Below, one piece after another: positions 1-6,258 of a DNA stretch of 6,669 nt. The DNA is from Aquirufa sp. (GTDB lineage: Bacteria; Bacteroidota; Bacteroidia; Cytophagales; Spirosomataceae). Under the pieces are notes generated by a model. It did not search any database. It saw nothing but the letters and a program-made list of their open reading frames with translations, and was not told the DNA's origin. The DNA is taken from contig JAURHT010000104.1 of the NCBI GenBank assembly GCA_030833145.1, positions 1 through 6,669 on the forward strand, in the 5' to 3' direction. A program made the position numbers and the translations under genes. How positions within the stretch are numbered: position 1 is the stretch's first letter; every line of letters begins with the position of its first letter.

Positions 1-1623
1 GTTTACAATAAAAAAGGTTTGTTGCCGTCTTGGACGTTGGAAAAACCCATGCTTTCAGGAATTGCTAAGAAATCTAAAGCAAATCCAAATGGAAATTTAG
101 ACGAAGTAAGAGCTTACTTAGCTCAGAACGAAGTAGATAAGAAGGCGAAAGTCATCAATCGCTTGAATTTTCAAGAAGAAAGTACAACCACTTCAGAAAT
201 CTCTTTACCAGCCTATTTTAAGACGAGTTTGACCGGAAAGCCTGTTTTGTTGAACAATCCATTCCAGCGTTGGTCTGATGTCGAATTTGCCTCCAATGGT
301 ATCTATGCAGTAATGTCAGCTGATTCTTTGGCCCATCCTGATAAAGTCCTGGATTCATTTATTGGTTTTGGGTCTAAGGTTATTTATCAAAAAGCAGGAT
401 ATAAGATGTCCAATTTGATCTTATCTCCTTCTGAAAAATGGTTAGCTTTCCAAGAAGCTAAATCAACTGGTGTACAAAATGCGGTGCTACAAATTATATC
501 TGTGGCAAATCCTTCTCAAATCACTAAGGTCCCCATCGATCGCGTGATTACTCAGGTGAAATGGTCTTCTGATGAGACCAAGCTTTATTTTACTGCACAA
601 AATCAAGGTGGAGCGCCACTTTACGTATTTGATTTATCTACTAAACAAGTAAAGCAATTAACGGACAACAATACGGGTATTTTGGGATTTGATGTAACTA
701 TTTCAGGTTTTGTGTATGCCAAAACAGGAATCGAAAATCCGTCTGAAATCTACCTACAATCTGCCGATTCGGAAAGAACCTTTACTTCGTTAAATACGGG
801 TTGGTTAGCTTCTAAAAGTATCGTTCGTCCGGATAAGCATTCCTTCACAAATAGCAAAGGCCAAAAAGTGGACTATTGGGTAATGAAACCTACCGATTAT
901 GAAGCTGGGAAGAAATATCCAGTCGTATTAAATATACATGGTGGTCCTTCAGCGATGTGGGGAACAGGTGAAGCAAGTATGTGGCATGAATTTCAATATT
1001 ATGTTGCCAAAGGAATGGGCGTAGTCTATGCAAATCCTCGTGGTTCAGGTGGTTATGGTTCTGAATTCTTAGCGGCTAATGTGAAAGATTGGGGTACAGG
1101 ACCCACCTCAGATGTTCTGAAGGCTTTGGATTTAGCAATCGCCGAAGGTTGGGCAGATACCACTCAGCAGGCTGTTACTGGTGGTTCATATGCAGGATAC
1201 TTAGTTTCTTGGATTGTTGGCCATACGAATCGCTTTAAAGTAGCTTGTGCACAACGTGGTGTCTATGAACTATCGACCTTTATGGGCGAAGGAAATGCTT
1301 GGCGTTTAGTGCCAAATTACTTCGGTGGATATCCTTGGGAAAAAGCAACAAAAGCCATTCTAGATCGTGAATCACCTTACAGTTATGTTCAAAATATCAA
1401 AACTCCACTTATTATTTTTCACGGAGAAAATGATTTGCGCACAGGTGTTATTCAAGGCGAAATGCTTTATAAAAGTTTAAAAGTATTGGGTCGCGATATG
1501 GAATATGTCCGTCATCCGGGGGGCACACACGAGTTAACGCGTTCGGGCAATAACCGCCAGCGTATTGATCAGATGTTGCGGACGTATGAGTTCTTTGCGA
1601 GGTATATAAAATTAAAAGAATAA
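1..1623 (+). CDS. S9 family peptidase (prolyl oligopeptidase type), 5' truncated
   Basis: Serine peptidase of the prolyl oligopeptidase / acylaminoacyl-peptidase family (S9), which cleaves oligopeptides. The reading frame is open from base 1, so the N-terminus lies outside the window; a TTG at 19 is not a credible start. The visible N-terminal ~260 residues look like the end of a beta-propeller, with PD40-like strands such as LILSPSEKWLAFQEA. The remainder is the alpha/beta-hydrolase domain: HGGP oxyanion-region motif, then NPRGSGGYG, then the nucleophile motif GGSYAGY with Ser at 1186-1188. The acid is the Asp of HGENDLRTG (1432-1434) and the base is the His of GGTHEL (1528-1530), so the triad is complete. 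Members are often 650-850 aa; 540 codons are seen here. Any signal peptide would be off-window, so location (cytoplasm or periplasm) is undetermined. The gene ends before a strong terminator and converges with the M42 peptidase gene. Confidence 0.95.
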   Translation, partial: VYNKKGLLPSWTLEKPMLSGIAKKSKANPNGNLDEVRAYLAQNEVDKKAKVINRLNFQEESTTTSEISLPAYFKTSLTGKPVLLNNPFQRWSDVEFASNGIYAVMSADSLAHPDKVLDSFIGFGSKVIYQKAGYKMSNLILSPSEKWLAFQEAKSTGVQNAVLQIISVANPSQITKVPIDRVITQVKWSSDETKLYFTAQNQGGAPLYVFDLSTKQVKQLTDNNTGILGFDVTISGFVYAKTGIENPSEIYLQSADSERTFTSLNTGWLASKSIVRPDKHSFTNSKGQKVDYWVMKPTDYEAGKKYPVVLNIHGGPSAMWGTGEASMWHEFQYYVAKGMGVVYANPRGSGGYGSEFLAANVKDWGTGPTSDVLKALDLAIAEGWADTTQQAVTGGSYAGYLVSWIVGHTNRFKVACAQRGVYELSTFMGEGNAWRLVPNYFGGYPWEKATKAILDRESPYSYVQNIKTPLIIFHGENDLRTGVIQGEMLYKSLKVLGRDMEYVRHPGGTHELTRSGNNRQRIDQMLRTYEFFARYIKLKE

Positions 1624-1643
1624 AGCATAGAGCGCAAAGCATA
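1623..1643 (+). repeat. Short heptamer tandem repeat after the stop codon
   Basis: Three consecutive 7-base units, AAGCATA, GAGCGCA and AAGCATA, begin at the last base of the S9 peptidase stop codon; a fourth unit (AAGTTGG) is degraded. The first and third units are identical, and all three fit RAGCRYA. The array is short and could be chance, but the register is exact. No function is known to me. Confidence 0.45.
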
Positions 1644-1655
1644 AAGTTGGATAAC

Positions 1656-1682
1656 AAAAAAGGGAGCAAAGCTCCCTTTTTT
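1656..1682. terminator. Bidirectional intrinsic terminator
   Basis: A perfect hairpin: six A, GGGAGC, loop AAA, GCTCCC, six T. It has a GC-rich 6-bp core flanked by A and T tracts on either side, so it can act as a Rho-independent terminator on both strands. It lies 33 bases after the S9 peptidase stop and downstream of the convergent M42 gene, and should serve both transcripts. Confidence 0.9.
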
Positions 1683-1697
1683 GTTTCTTTTTGAGGA

Positions 1698-1758
1698 TTT
1701 TAATTAAACACGGTTACAAATTATTGCGTAGCACAATTTAAACCGTGTTTAATTAAAA
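1698..1758. repeat. 18-bp perfect inverted repeat overlapping the M42 gene end
   Basis: The arms at 1698-1715 and 1741-1758 are perfect reverse complements (left arm TTTTAATTAAACACGGTT). After a small asymmetric internal loop the stem can continue with 1718-1722 against 1735-1739 and TGC/GCA at 1725-1727/1731-1733, giving a 61-base hairpin or cruciform. The right arm contains the last codons and stop of the M42 peptidase gene. The arms are AT-rich with no T tract after them, so this is not a standard terminator; the real one lies next to it at 1656-1682. It could be a processing or stability hairpin for the M42 mRNA, or the scar of an inverted duplication. Confidence 0.85.
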
Positions 1759-2813
1759 TAGCGCCAATCCTCTCCACCCTTCACCTTCAACAAGCATTGG
1801 TAAATAAGGTCGATCACCGCATTCATATCGTCTTTTGCGATCGTTTCTACCGTGGTGTGCATATACTTCAATGGCAAGCTGATTAGAGCTGAAGCAACGC
1901 CTTCTGTGGCATACGCAAATGAATCGGTATCGGTTCCTGTAGAGCGTGATACGGCCTGTCTTTGGAAATCTATCTTATTTTCTTCTGCTACATCAATAAT
2001 GAAATCGCGCACATTGTTCTGAACCGCAGGACCGTAACAAATAACCGGACCTTTTCCACAAGCCATATCGCCCTGTGTTTTCTTGTTGTACATAGGTGAT
2101 TGCGTGTCGTGCGTTACATCAGTAATGAATGCCAAATCCGGCTTCAAACGACGAACTATCATTTCAGCCCCACGTAAGCCAATCTCCTCTTGTACAGAGT
2201 TAACCACATAAAGCGTGTAGGGTAAGGTGATGTTATTTTCCTTTAGTCTTCTAGCGACTTCAGCGATCATGTAACCCCCAATTCGGTTATCTAAGGCACG
2301 TCCGACTAAATATTTGCCGTTCAATTCCATTAAACCATCTTCGAAAGTAACTACCGTACCCACGTGAATACCCATTTCTTCTACTTCCTTTTTATTCGAA
2401 GCACCGCAATCAATGAAAATGTCCGAAATACCAGGAGCTTTGTCTTTGGCAACATCTCTTACATGAATCGCTGGCCAGCCAAAAATCCCTTTTACCACTT
2501 TGTCTTTTGTGTGAATATTCGCGCGCATTGAAGGTGCAATCAAGGCATCCGAACCGCCATTGCGACGTAAAAACAGATATCCATTGTCATCAATATAGTT
2601 CACAAACCAAGAAATTTCATCCGCATGTGCTTCGATTACCACTTTGTAGGGTTGACCTGGATTGATCACTCCCACAGCTGTTCCATAGGTATCAATGATT
2701 TTTTCGTCGATGAAAGGTTGAATATAATCTAACCAAATTTTTTGTCCACTCGCCTCAAATCCAGTGGGTGAGGCATTATTTAAATAGGAGTACAAAAATT
2801 CGTTTGCGTTCAT
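1749..2813 (-). CDS. M42 family metallo-aminopeptidase
   Basis: Predicted cytoplasmic zinc- or cobalt-dependent aminopeptidase of family M42 (FrvX / glutamyl-aminopeptidase / TET type), which removes N-terminal residues from peptides, usually as a large homo-oligomer. The 354-residue length is normal for the family. All expected active-site residues are visible: His63 in EAHADEI, Asp175 in ALDNR (bridging metal ligand), Glu209 (general base) and Glu210 (ligand) in QEEIGLRGA, Asp232 in ITDVTHD, and His319 in YMHTTVE. There is no signal peptide. The ATG at 2811-2813 is preferred because a good -7 promoter element lies ~30 bp upstream and the N-terminus aligns with the family's usual start. It is transcribed divergently from pfkA and converges with the S9 peptidase; both neighbours on the left are peptidases, but opposite orientation argues against co-transcription. 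Substrate preference cannot be told from sequence. Confidence 0.95.
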   Translation of the reverse strand: MNANEFLYSYLNNASPTGFEASGQKIWLDYIQPFIDEKIIDTYGTAVGVINPGQPYKVVIEAHADEISWFVNYIDDNGYLFLRRNGGSDALIAPSMRANIHTKDKVVKGIFGWPAIHVRDVAKDKAPGISDIFIDCGASNKKEVEEMGIHVGTVVTFEDGLMELNGKYLVGRALDNRIGGYMIAEVARRLKENNITLPYTLYVVNSVQEEIGLRGAEMIVRRLKPDLAFITDVTHDTQSPMYNKKTQGDMACGKGPVICYGPAVQNNVRDFIIDVAEENKIDFQRQAVSRSTGTDTDSFAYATEGVASALISLPLKYMHTTVETIAKDDMNAVIDLIYQCLLKVKGGEDWRYFN

Positions 2814-2842
2814 AGGTGCTTTGATTTAATTTGAATAGGTCT

Positions 2843-2878
2843 CAAATTTACGTTTTTATTGCATTTTTAATGCCAAAA
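2843..2878 (-). promoter_or_regulatory. Bacteroidota-type promoter of the M42 peptidase gene
   Basis: On the minus strand TAAATTTG (2843-2850) matches the TAnnTTTG -7 consensus exactly. TTTTG (2874-2878) stands 23 bases upstream, at the long end of the reported -33 spacing. The predicted transcript start near 2836 leaves a leader of about 23 bases. The hyphenated palindrome GCATTTTTAATGC (2861-2873) sits between the two elements and could be an operator. Confidence 0.6.
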
Positions 2879-2904
2879 TTCGAGGTAAAAACAGAGAAAG
2901 ATTG

Positions 2905-2912
2905 TATTTTTG
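2905..2912 (+). promoter_or_regulatory. Predicted -7 promoter element of pfkA
   Basis: TATTTTTG matches TAnnTTTG. A convincing -33 TTTG is not seen, only TTCG at 2879-2882. Transcription would start near 2919, giving a leader of about 32 bases before the ATG at 2951. This also shows that the in-frame extension back to 2831 is not coding. Confidence 0.5.
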
Positions 2913-2950
2913 AAAGAATAAAGAGTCTAAGAATTTATACGATACAAGAG

Positions 2951-3925
2951 ATGAAGAAAATAGCTGTATTTACGTCAGGTGGAGATGCCCCAGGAATGAA
3001 TGCTTGTATTAGAGCAATTGTTCGCGGTGCTGCGTACCATGGAGTGGAAGTGTTTGGGATTGTAAGAGGTTATAATGGAATGATTAAAGGAGATATTATT
3101 CCCTTAAATTCTCAATCTGTAAGTAATATTATACAGCGAGGTGGTACCATTTTAAAGTCGGCCCGTTCGAAGGAGTTTATGACAGCAGAAGGTCGTAAAA
3201 AGGCTTACGATAAATTACAAGAATTAGGTATAGAAGGTTTAGTTGCCATTGGAGGAAACGGTACGTTTACTGGAGCCGAAATCTTCTATAATGAGTTTAA
3301 AATTCCTACGGTAGGAGCTCCAGGAACGATTGATAATGATCTTTATGGAACTGATTACACGATTGGTTTTGATACAGCAGTAAATACTGCCTTAGATGCA
3401 GTGGATAAAATTCGTGATACCGCTGATTCACACGACCGTGTATTTTTTATTGAAGTGATGGGCCGTGATTCTGGTTATATCGCTATTCAATGTGCTATTG
3501 CCGGAGGAGCTGAGTCAGTGATGATTCCCGAGAATTTGACGTCAGTTGATGAGATTTCAGCTATTCTTCAAAAAGGATTTGACAAGAAGAAATCTTCTTC
3601 GATTGTCATTGTTGCAGAAGGGGATGAAGAAGGGAATGCACAGATTGTTGCTAAGAAAATCAAGGACAAAATGGGCGAGAATTTAGATATTCGCGTTACC
3701 ACATTGGGTCACATTCAACGGGGTGGTATTCCAACCGCTTATGACCGTATATTAGCGAGTAGACTGGGATTAGGAGCTTTAGAAGGTTTATTACGCGGAG
3801 AGAAAAATGTGATGGCAGGTGTAGTTAATAATCAGTTGATTTATACGCCATTCCACGATACAATTACAAAGAAGAAACCTGTTTCAGAGGATTTGATCCG
3901 TATGGTAGAGATTTTGTCTACCTAG
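2951..3925 (+). CDS. pfkA: ATP-dependent 6-phosphofructokinase
   Basis: Cytoplasmic glycolytic enzyme that phosphorylates fructose 6-phosphate to fructose 1,6-bisphosphate with ATP. It has 324 residues (E. coli PfkA: 320) and motifs in canonical order: SGGDAPGMN with Gly11, Arg21 and Arg25 (allosteric-site positions in E. coli), GGTILKSAR with Arg72, PGTIDND with catalytic Asp128 (E. coli Asp127), Arg163, MGR 170-172, Glu223, and GHIQRGG with His254. Gly104 and Gly125 occupy positions that are Asp and Lys in pyrophosphate-dependent enzymes, so ATP is the predicted donor. One oddity: residue 103, the Mg-binding Asp of E. coli (GGDGS), is Asn here (GGNGT, codon AAC at 3257-3259). The start at 2951 is chosen because MKKIAVFTSGGD is the standard family N-terminus; an in-frame extension back to a TTG at 2831 overlaps the promoter. 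The stop interlocks with that of the convergent DUF218 gene. Confidence 0.97.
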   Translation: MKKIAVFTSGGDAPGMNACIRAIVRGAAYHGVEVFGIVRGYNGMIKGDIIPLNSQSVSNIIQRGGTILKSARSKEFMTAEGRKKAYDKLQELGIEGLVAIGGNGTFTGAEIFYNEFKIPTVGAPGTIDNDLYGTDYTIGFDTAVNTALDAVDKIRDTADSHDRVFFIEVMGRDSGYIAIQCAIAGGAESVMIPENLTSVDEISAILQKGFDKKKSSSIVIVAEGDEEGNAQIVAKKIKDKMGENLDIRVTTLGHIQRGGIPTAYDRILASRLGLGALEGLLRGEKNVMAGVVNNQLIYTPFHDTITKKKPVSEDLIRMVEILST

Positions 3926-4668
3926 GCAAAACCTACAATAGAGTATATAATGTAACCTGCCATTTCTCTGATTAATTCAGCGAATTTACTAAGGTTGCGT
4001 TCTTGAGGAATAACTAGATCGAGGATACCTGAAGGGGTATCCTTTTTCTTTATGTCTGCAGGATAAGCATCGATTAAAAATCCTTCTTTTACGTAGCAGG
4101 CTTTGGCCCTAGGCATGTGCATGGCAGAAGTGACCAGAACCATTCTTTCCTTTAGATATGGTTTAAGCATCTGTTTGGTATATACTGCATTTTCGTGCGT
4201 ATTTCGAGCACTTTCCTCTAAAACGATATCTTCCGGTTTTACACCCATAGCAATGAGTACTTCCTCTACCTTTTTGCTTTCTTGTGTTTCGTCAATCTTA
4301 AGGCCTTTGATGTTGACATTTCCTCCGGTGATAAGTAGTTTTTTAACGATACCTTTTTTGTACAATAATAGGGGTTGGATAAACCGATCAGCCGTTTCTC
4401 CTGTTCGATAACCTTCTCCTGCACGCATCATACCACCGCCTAAGATGATGCACCATTGATAGTTTCGAGTCAGTTTTACTTGAGGACTTTCATAGGCCAA
4501 ATAACACTGATTCACGAACCACCCATTGCTAAAAAGTAAAAGAGCACCCATGATGATTATAATGAAGCGTTTGGTGTATTTGCTAAAATAGGCGACCCCT
4601 AGAAGAATAAATATCCAACAAAGTGGTTGAAGGAAAAAGTCGATAATTTTAGATAGGATGAAAAACAT
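3922..4668 (-). CDS. YdcF/ElyC-like DUF218 membrane protein
   Basis: Inner-membrane protein of the DUF218 (YdcF/SanA/ElyC) superfamily, whose better-studied members affect envelope or peptidoglycan metabolism; the biochemical activity is unresolved. Two hydrophobic segments (about residues 8-28 and 34-53) resemble the two N-terminal helices of ElyC and are followed by the DUF218 domain (about 70-225). Its motifs are LGGGM 76-80, ITGG 113-116, the ESARNTHENA segment 152-161 and TSAMHMPRA 180-188, the usual conserved acidic/Asn and Ser/His-rich patches. Length is 248 aa. The stop codon (complement of 3922-3924) shares CTAG with the pfkA stop, a 4-base tail-to-tail overlap. Codons ~209-216 also encode, on the other strand, a probable terminator for pfkA. 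The ATG at 4666-4668 sits just downstream of a divergent promoter. Role in this organism is inferred from family only. Confidence 0.88.
   Translation of the reverse strand: MFFILSKIIDFFLQPLCWIFILLGVAYFSKYTKRFIIIIMGALLLFSNGWFVNQCYLAYESPQVKLTRNYQWCIILGGGMMRAGEGYRTGETADRFIQPLLLYKKGIVKKLLITGGNVNIKGLKIDETQESKKVEEVLIAMGVKPEDIVLEESARNTHENAVYTKQMLKPYLKERMVLVTSAMHMPRAKACYVKEGFLIDAYPADIKKKDTPSGILDLVIPQERNLSKFAELIREMAGYIIYSIVGFA
4023..4051 (+). terminator. Probable pfkA terminator inside the convergent gene
   Basis: On the plus strand GGATACC (4023-4029), a 6-base loop TGAAGG and GGTATCC (4036-4042) form a perfect 7-bp hairpin followed directly by TTTTTCTTT (4043-4051). It begins 98 bases after the pfkA stop and lies entirely inside the coding sequence of the DUF218 gene. 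The minus strand has no T tract after the hairpin, so it should stop only pfkA transcripts and not those of its host gene. Confidence 0.75.
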
Positions 4669-4670
4669 TG

Positions 4671-4678
4671 TAAATTTG
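4671..4678 (+). promoter_or_regulatory. -7 element of the thioredoxin-protein gene
   Basis: TAAATTTG matches TAnnTTTG exactly. The -33 region is weak (TTTA near 4648-4651). The expected start near 4685 lies after the ATG at 4683, which supports ATG 4710 as the real start with a leader of about 25 bases. The element lies three bases from the start codon of the divergent DUF218 gene. Confidence 0.55.
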
Positions 4679-4691
4679 AAGGATGTTGATA

Positions 4692-4699
4692 CAAATTTA
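4692..4699 (-). promoter_or_regulatory. -7 element of the DUF218 gene
   Basis: CAAATTTA on the plus strand reads TAAATTTG on the minus strand, an exact TAnnTTTG match. The expected start near 4685 gives a leader of about 17 bases before the ATG at 4668. No clear -33 TTTG is present. Together with 4671-4678 it forms an 8-bp inverted repeat with a 13-base spacer. Confidence 0.5.
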
Positions 4700-4709
4700 T
4701 TCTAAACTT

Positions 4710-6098
4710 ATGAAAGTAGTCGGTACTCTTCTTTTTATTTTCTTGTTTGCTATTAACGCTGATGCGCAATATGACATTAAAGGGAAGATTAAAGGTTTAT
4801 CTAAATCAGAGGTATATTTAGCTCACTATTTCGGCTACAATCAACAAGTGATAAAAGATACAGTGGTAGCAAATGAGGCGGGAGAATTTCAATTTAAAGG
4901 AACTGAAGCATTGCCCAAGGGTTTGTACCTGATTTCTTTTCTTAAATCCAAATACATTGATGTGGTGATAGAGGATCCTAATTTCTCTTTCTCTTTGGAT
5001 ACAACCGATATATTAAAGACCATTACCTTTGAAAATTCAGCTGAAAATGCCGCTTTTTATACTTTTCAGCGAAAGATGAATGAGTTATATAGGCAGTTAA
5101 ATCATCCTTCACTTTCTCCTGTTATCAGAAAAAATGCACAAACCGAAGTGCAGCAGTTTCAACAACAATGGAAAAAGGCTAATGCTTCTTTATTTGTATC
5201 TAAATTAATCGAATCCTCTTTTGATCCTGAAATACCAGCTTATACAGGTATTTTAAAATCAAAAGCAGATACGACTAAAATGCAGGTGTATCAGTACCAA
5301 TATTATAAAAAGCATTATTTTGATGGGATGGATTTAGGGGATGAACGAATGGTTCGTACACCTTTTTTGCAGCGTAAATTAGAACGTTTCTTTAAAGATT
5401 TAGTTGTTCAGGATCCAGATTCTATATCGAGAGAATCTGATTTGATTCTTCAAAAGGCTAAGGATACTGAGGTGCGTCGCTACATCATCTATAAAATTGC
5501 GAGTACGTATGAGAACAATCCTATTTTAGGGACAGAGGGAGCATTTGTGCACTTAGCTGAGAAATATTACATAGGGGAACCGGCTTTGTGGGATACGAGT
5601 ACAGTAAGGCGTATGAAGGAACGAATAGCGATTATTAAACCATTATTGGTAGGTAAATCTTTTCCTAAGATGCATTTGACGGATGTTGCTGGTAAGGAAA
5701 TCAATATCACTTCTTTACCATTTAAATACACCATTGTCTTTATTTACGATCCAGAATGTAGTCATTGCAAACAAGAGGCGCCTAAATTAGTCGCTTTGAA
5801 TGATTATTTTAAAAGTAAGAATATAGGCGTTGTAGCAAGTTCTATCGTACGCGATAAGGCTGCTTGGAAAAAGTTCATTGTTGATTTTAAGATTGGAACT
5901 TGGGTTAATGGGATTGATATTCACTTAAATCCACAAACTGGTAAAGAAGAATACTATACTGATTTTAGAAATACGTTTGATGTCTACTCTACACCTGTGG
6001 TTTATGTGCTAGATCAACAAAAGAAGATTGTGGGTAAACGTATTCCGGTGGAGAATTTGAAGGAGTTTATTCAGTATCTAGAAAATAGACGTAAATAG
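4710..6098 (+). CDS. Secreted DUF4369/TlpA-like thioredoxin-fold protein
   Basis: Periplasmic thiol-disulfide protein of a type common in Bacteroidota. Residues 1-19 form a signal peptide: MK, a hydrophobic core, then NADA with likely cleavage before Gln20. There is no lipobox cysteine, so it should be soluble. Residues ~20-115 resemble the beta-rich DUF4369 N-terminal domain (YDIKGKIKGL, then strands ending near FSFSLDTTD). A helical middle region (~115-310) is charged and resembles the DUF5106-type linker. A thioredoxin fold starts at ~313: the redox motif CSHC has Cys350 and Cys353 in DPECSHCKQEAP, and the cis-Pro is Pro429 in YSTPVVYVLD. The ATG at 4710 (462 aa) is preferred over 4683 because it starts a clean signal peptide and lies downstream of the predicted transcription start. 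Reductase versus another thiol role is undetermined. Its stop is one base from that of the convergent partial gene. Confidence 0.88.
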   Translation: MKVVGTLLFIFLFAINADAQYDIKGKIKGLSKSEVYLAHYFGYNQQVIKDTVVANEAGEFQFKGTEALPKGLYLISFLKSKYIDVVIEDPNFSFSLDTTDILKTITFENSAENAAFYTFQRKMNELYRQLNHPSLSPVIRKNAQTEVQQFQQQWKKANASLFVSKLIESSFDPEIPAYTGILKSKADTTKMQVYQYQYYKKHYFDGMDLGDERMVRTPFLQRKLERFFKDLVVQDPDSISRESDLILQKAKDTEVRRYIIYKIASTYENNPILGTEGAFVHLAEKYYIGEPALWDTSTVRRMKERIAIIKPLLVGKSFPKMHLTDVAGKEINITSLPFKYTIVFIYDPECSHCKQEAPKLVALNDYFKSKNIGVVASSIVRDKAAWKKFIVDFKIGTWVNGIDIHLNPQTGKEEYYTDFRNTFDVYSTPVVYVLDQQKKIVGKRIPVENLKEFIQYLENRRK

Positions 6099-6099
6099 C

Positions 6100-6258
6100 C
6101 TAGCGTTTTTTGTACTTCTTATTGATGTACTTTTTATGTTTGACGTTGTTCTTCATTTTATAATGCGTCTTGTATTTTAGACGTGATTTTTGATAGAAGT
6201 TTCGACTGAATTTTGGATTACTTTCTAAGGCTAGTTTTTGGTTCTTGTTCCATAGGTT
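6100..6258 (-). CDS. C-terminus of an unidentified lysine-rich protein, truncated at the junction
   Basis: The minus strand reads 52 codons into a TAG (complement of 6100-6102). The peptide is strongly basic, with 15 Lys and 3 Arg in 52 residues, and ends NKKYKKR; it also contains ESNPKFSRNFYQKSR. AT-rich codon choice matches the other genes in the window, and a tail-to-tail arrangement one base from the neighbouring stop is like the pfkA/DUF218 pair. No plausible start codon lies upstream: beyond about 6258 the frame turns into Arg/Pro/Gly-rich codons and hits a stop at 6298-6300 where composition changes. I read this as the end of a real gene whose 5' part was lost at a breakpoint. I do not recognise the family; chance AT-rich reading is the alternative. 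Confidence 0.5.
   Translation of the reverse strand, partial: NLWNKNQKLALESNPKFSRNFYQKSRLKYKTHYKMKNNVKHKKYINKKYKKR
6164..6192 (+). terminator. Weak candidate terminator of the thioredoxin-protein gene
   Basis: CGTCT (6166-6170) can pair with AGACG (6179-6183) around an 8-base loop, extended by two G-T wobbles, and is followed by TGATTTTTGAT. It lies 65 bases after the upstream stop, inside the convergent partial gene, as in the pfkA case. The stem is short and the T run is interrupted by a leading TGA, so the call is tentative. Confidence 0.25.

Noticed and set aside
1448..1669. 73-codon minus-strand reading frame
   Set aside because: It lies antisense to the conserved catalytic Asp/His end of the S9 peptidase and has no recognisable domain.
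2831..2950. In-frame upstream extension of pfkA to a TTG codon
   Set aside because: It overlaps both predicted promoters and precedes the canonical MKKIAVFTSGGD N-terminus; E. coli PfkA has no such extension.
4103..4411. 102-codon plus-strand reading frame
   Set aside because: It is antisense to the conserved DUF218 domain and is Ser/Thr-rich as expected of a shadow frame.
4683..4709. Upstream ATG for the thioredoxin-family protein
   Set aside because: It adds nine residues before a clean signal peptide and would lie upstream of, or at, the predicted transcription start.
6111..6135. GTAC-N11-GTAC plus T tract as a terminator
   Set aside because: Only a 4-bp stem with an 11-base loop, too weak to call.
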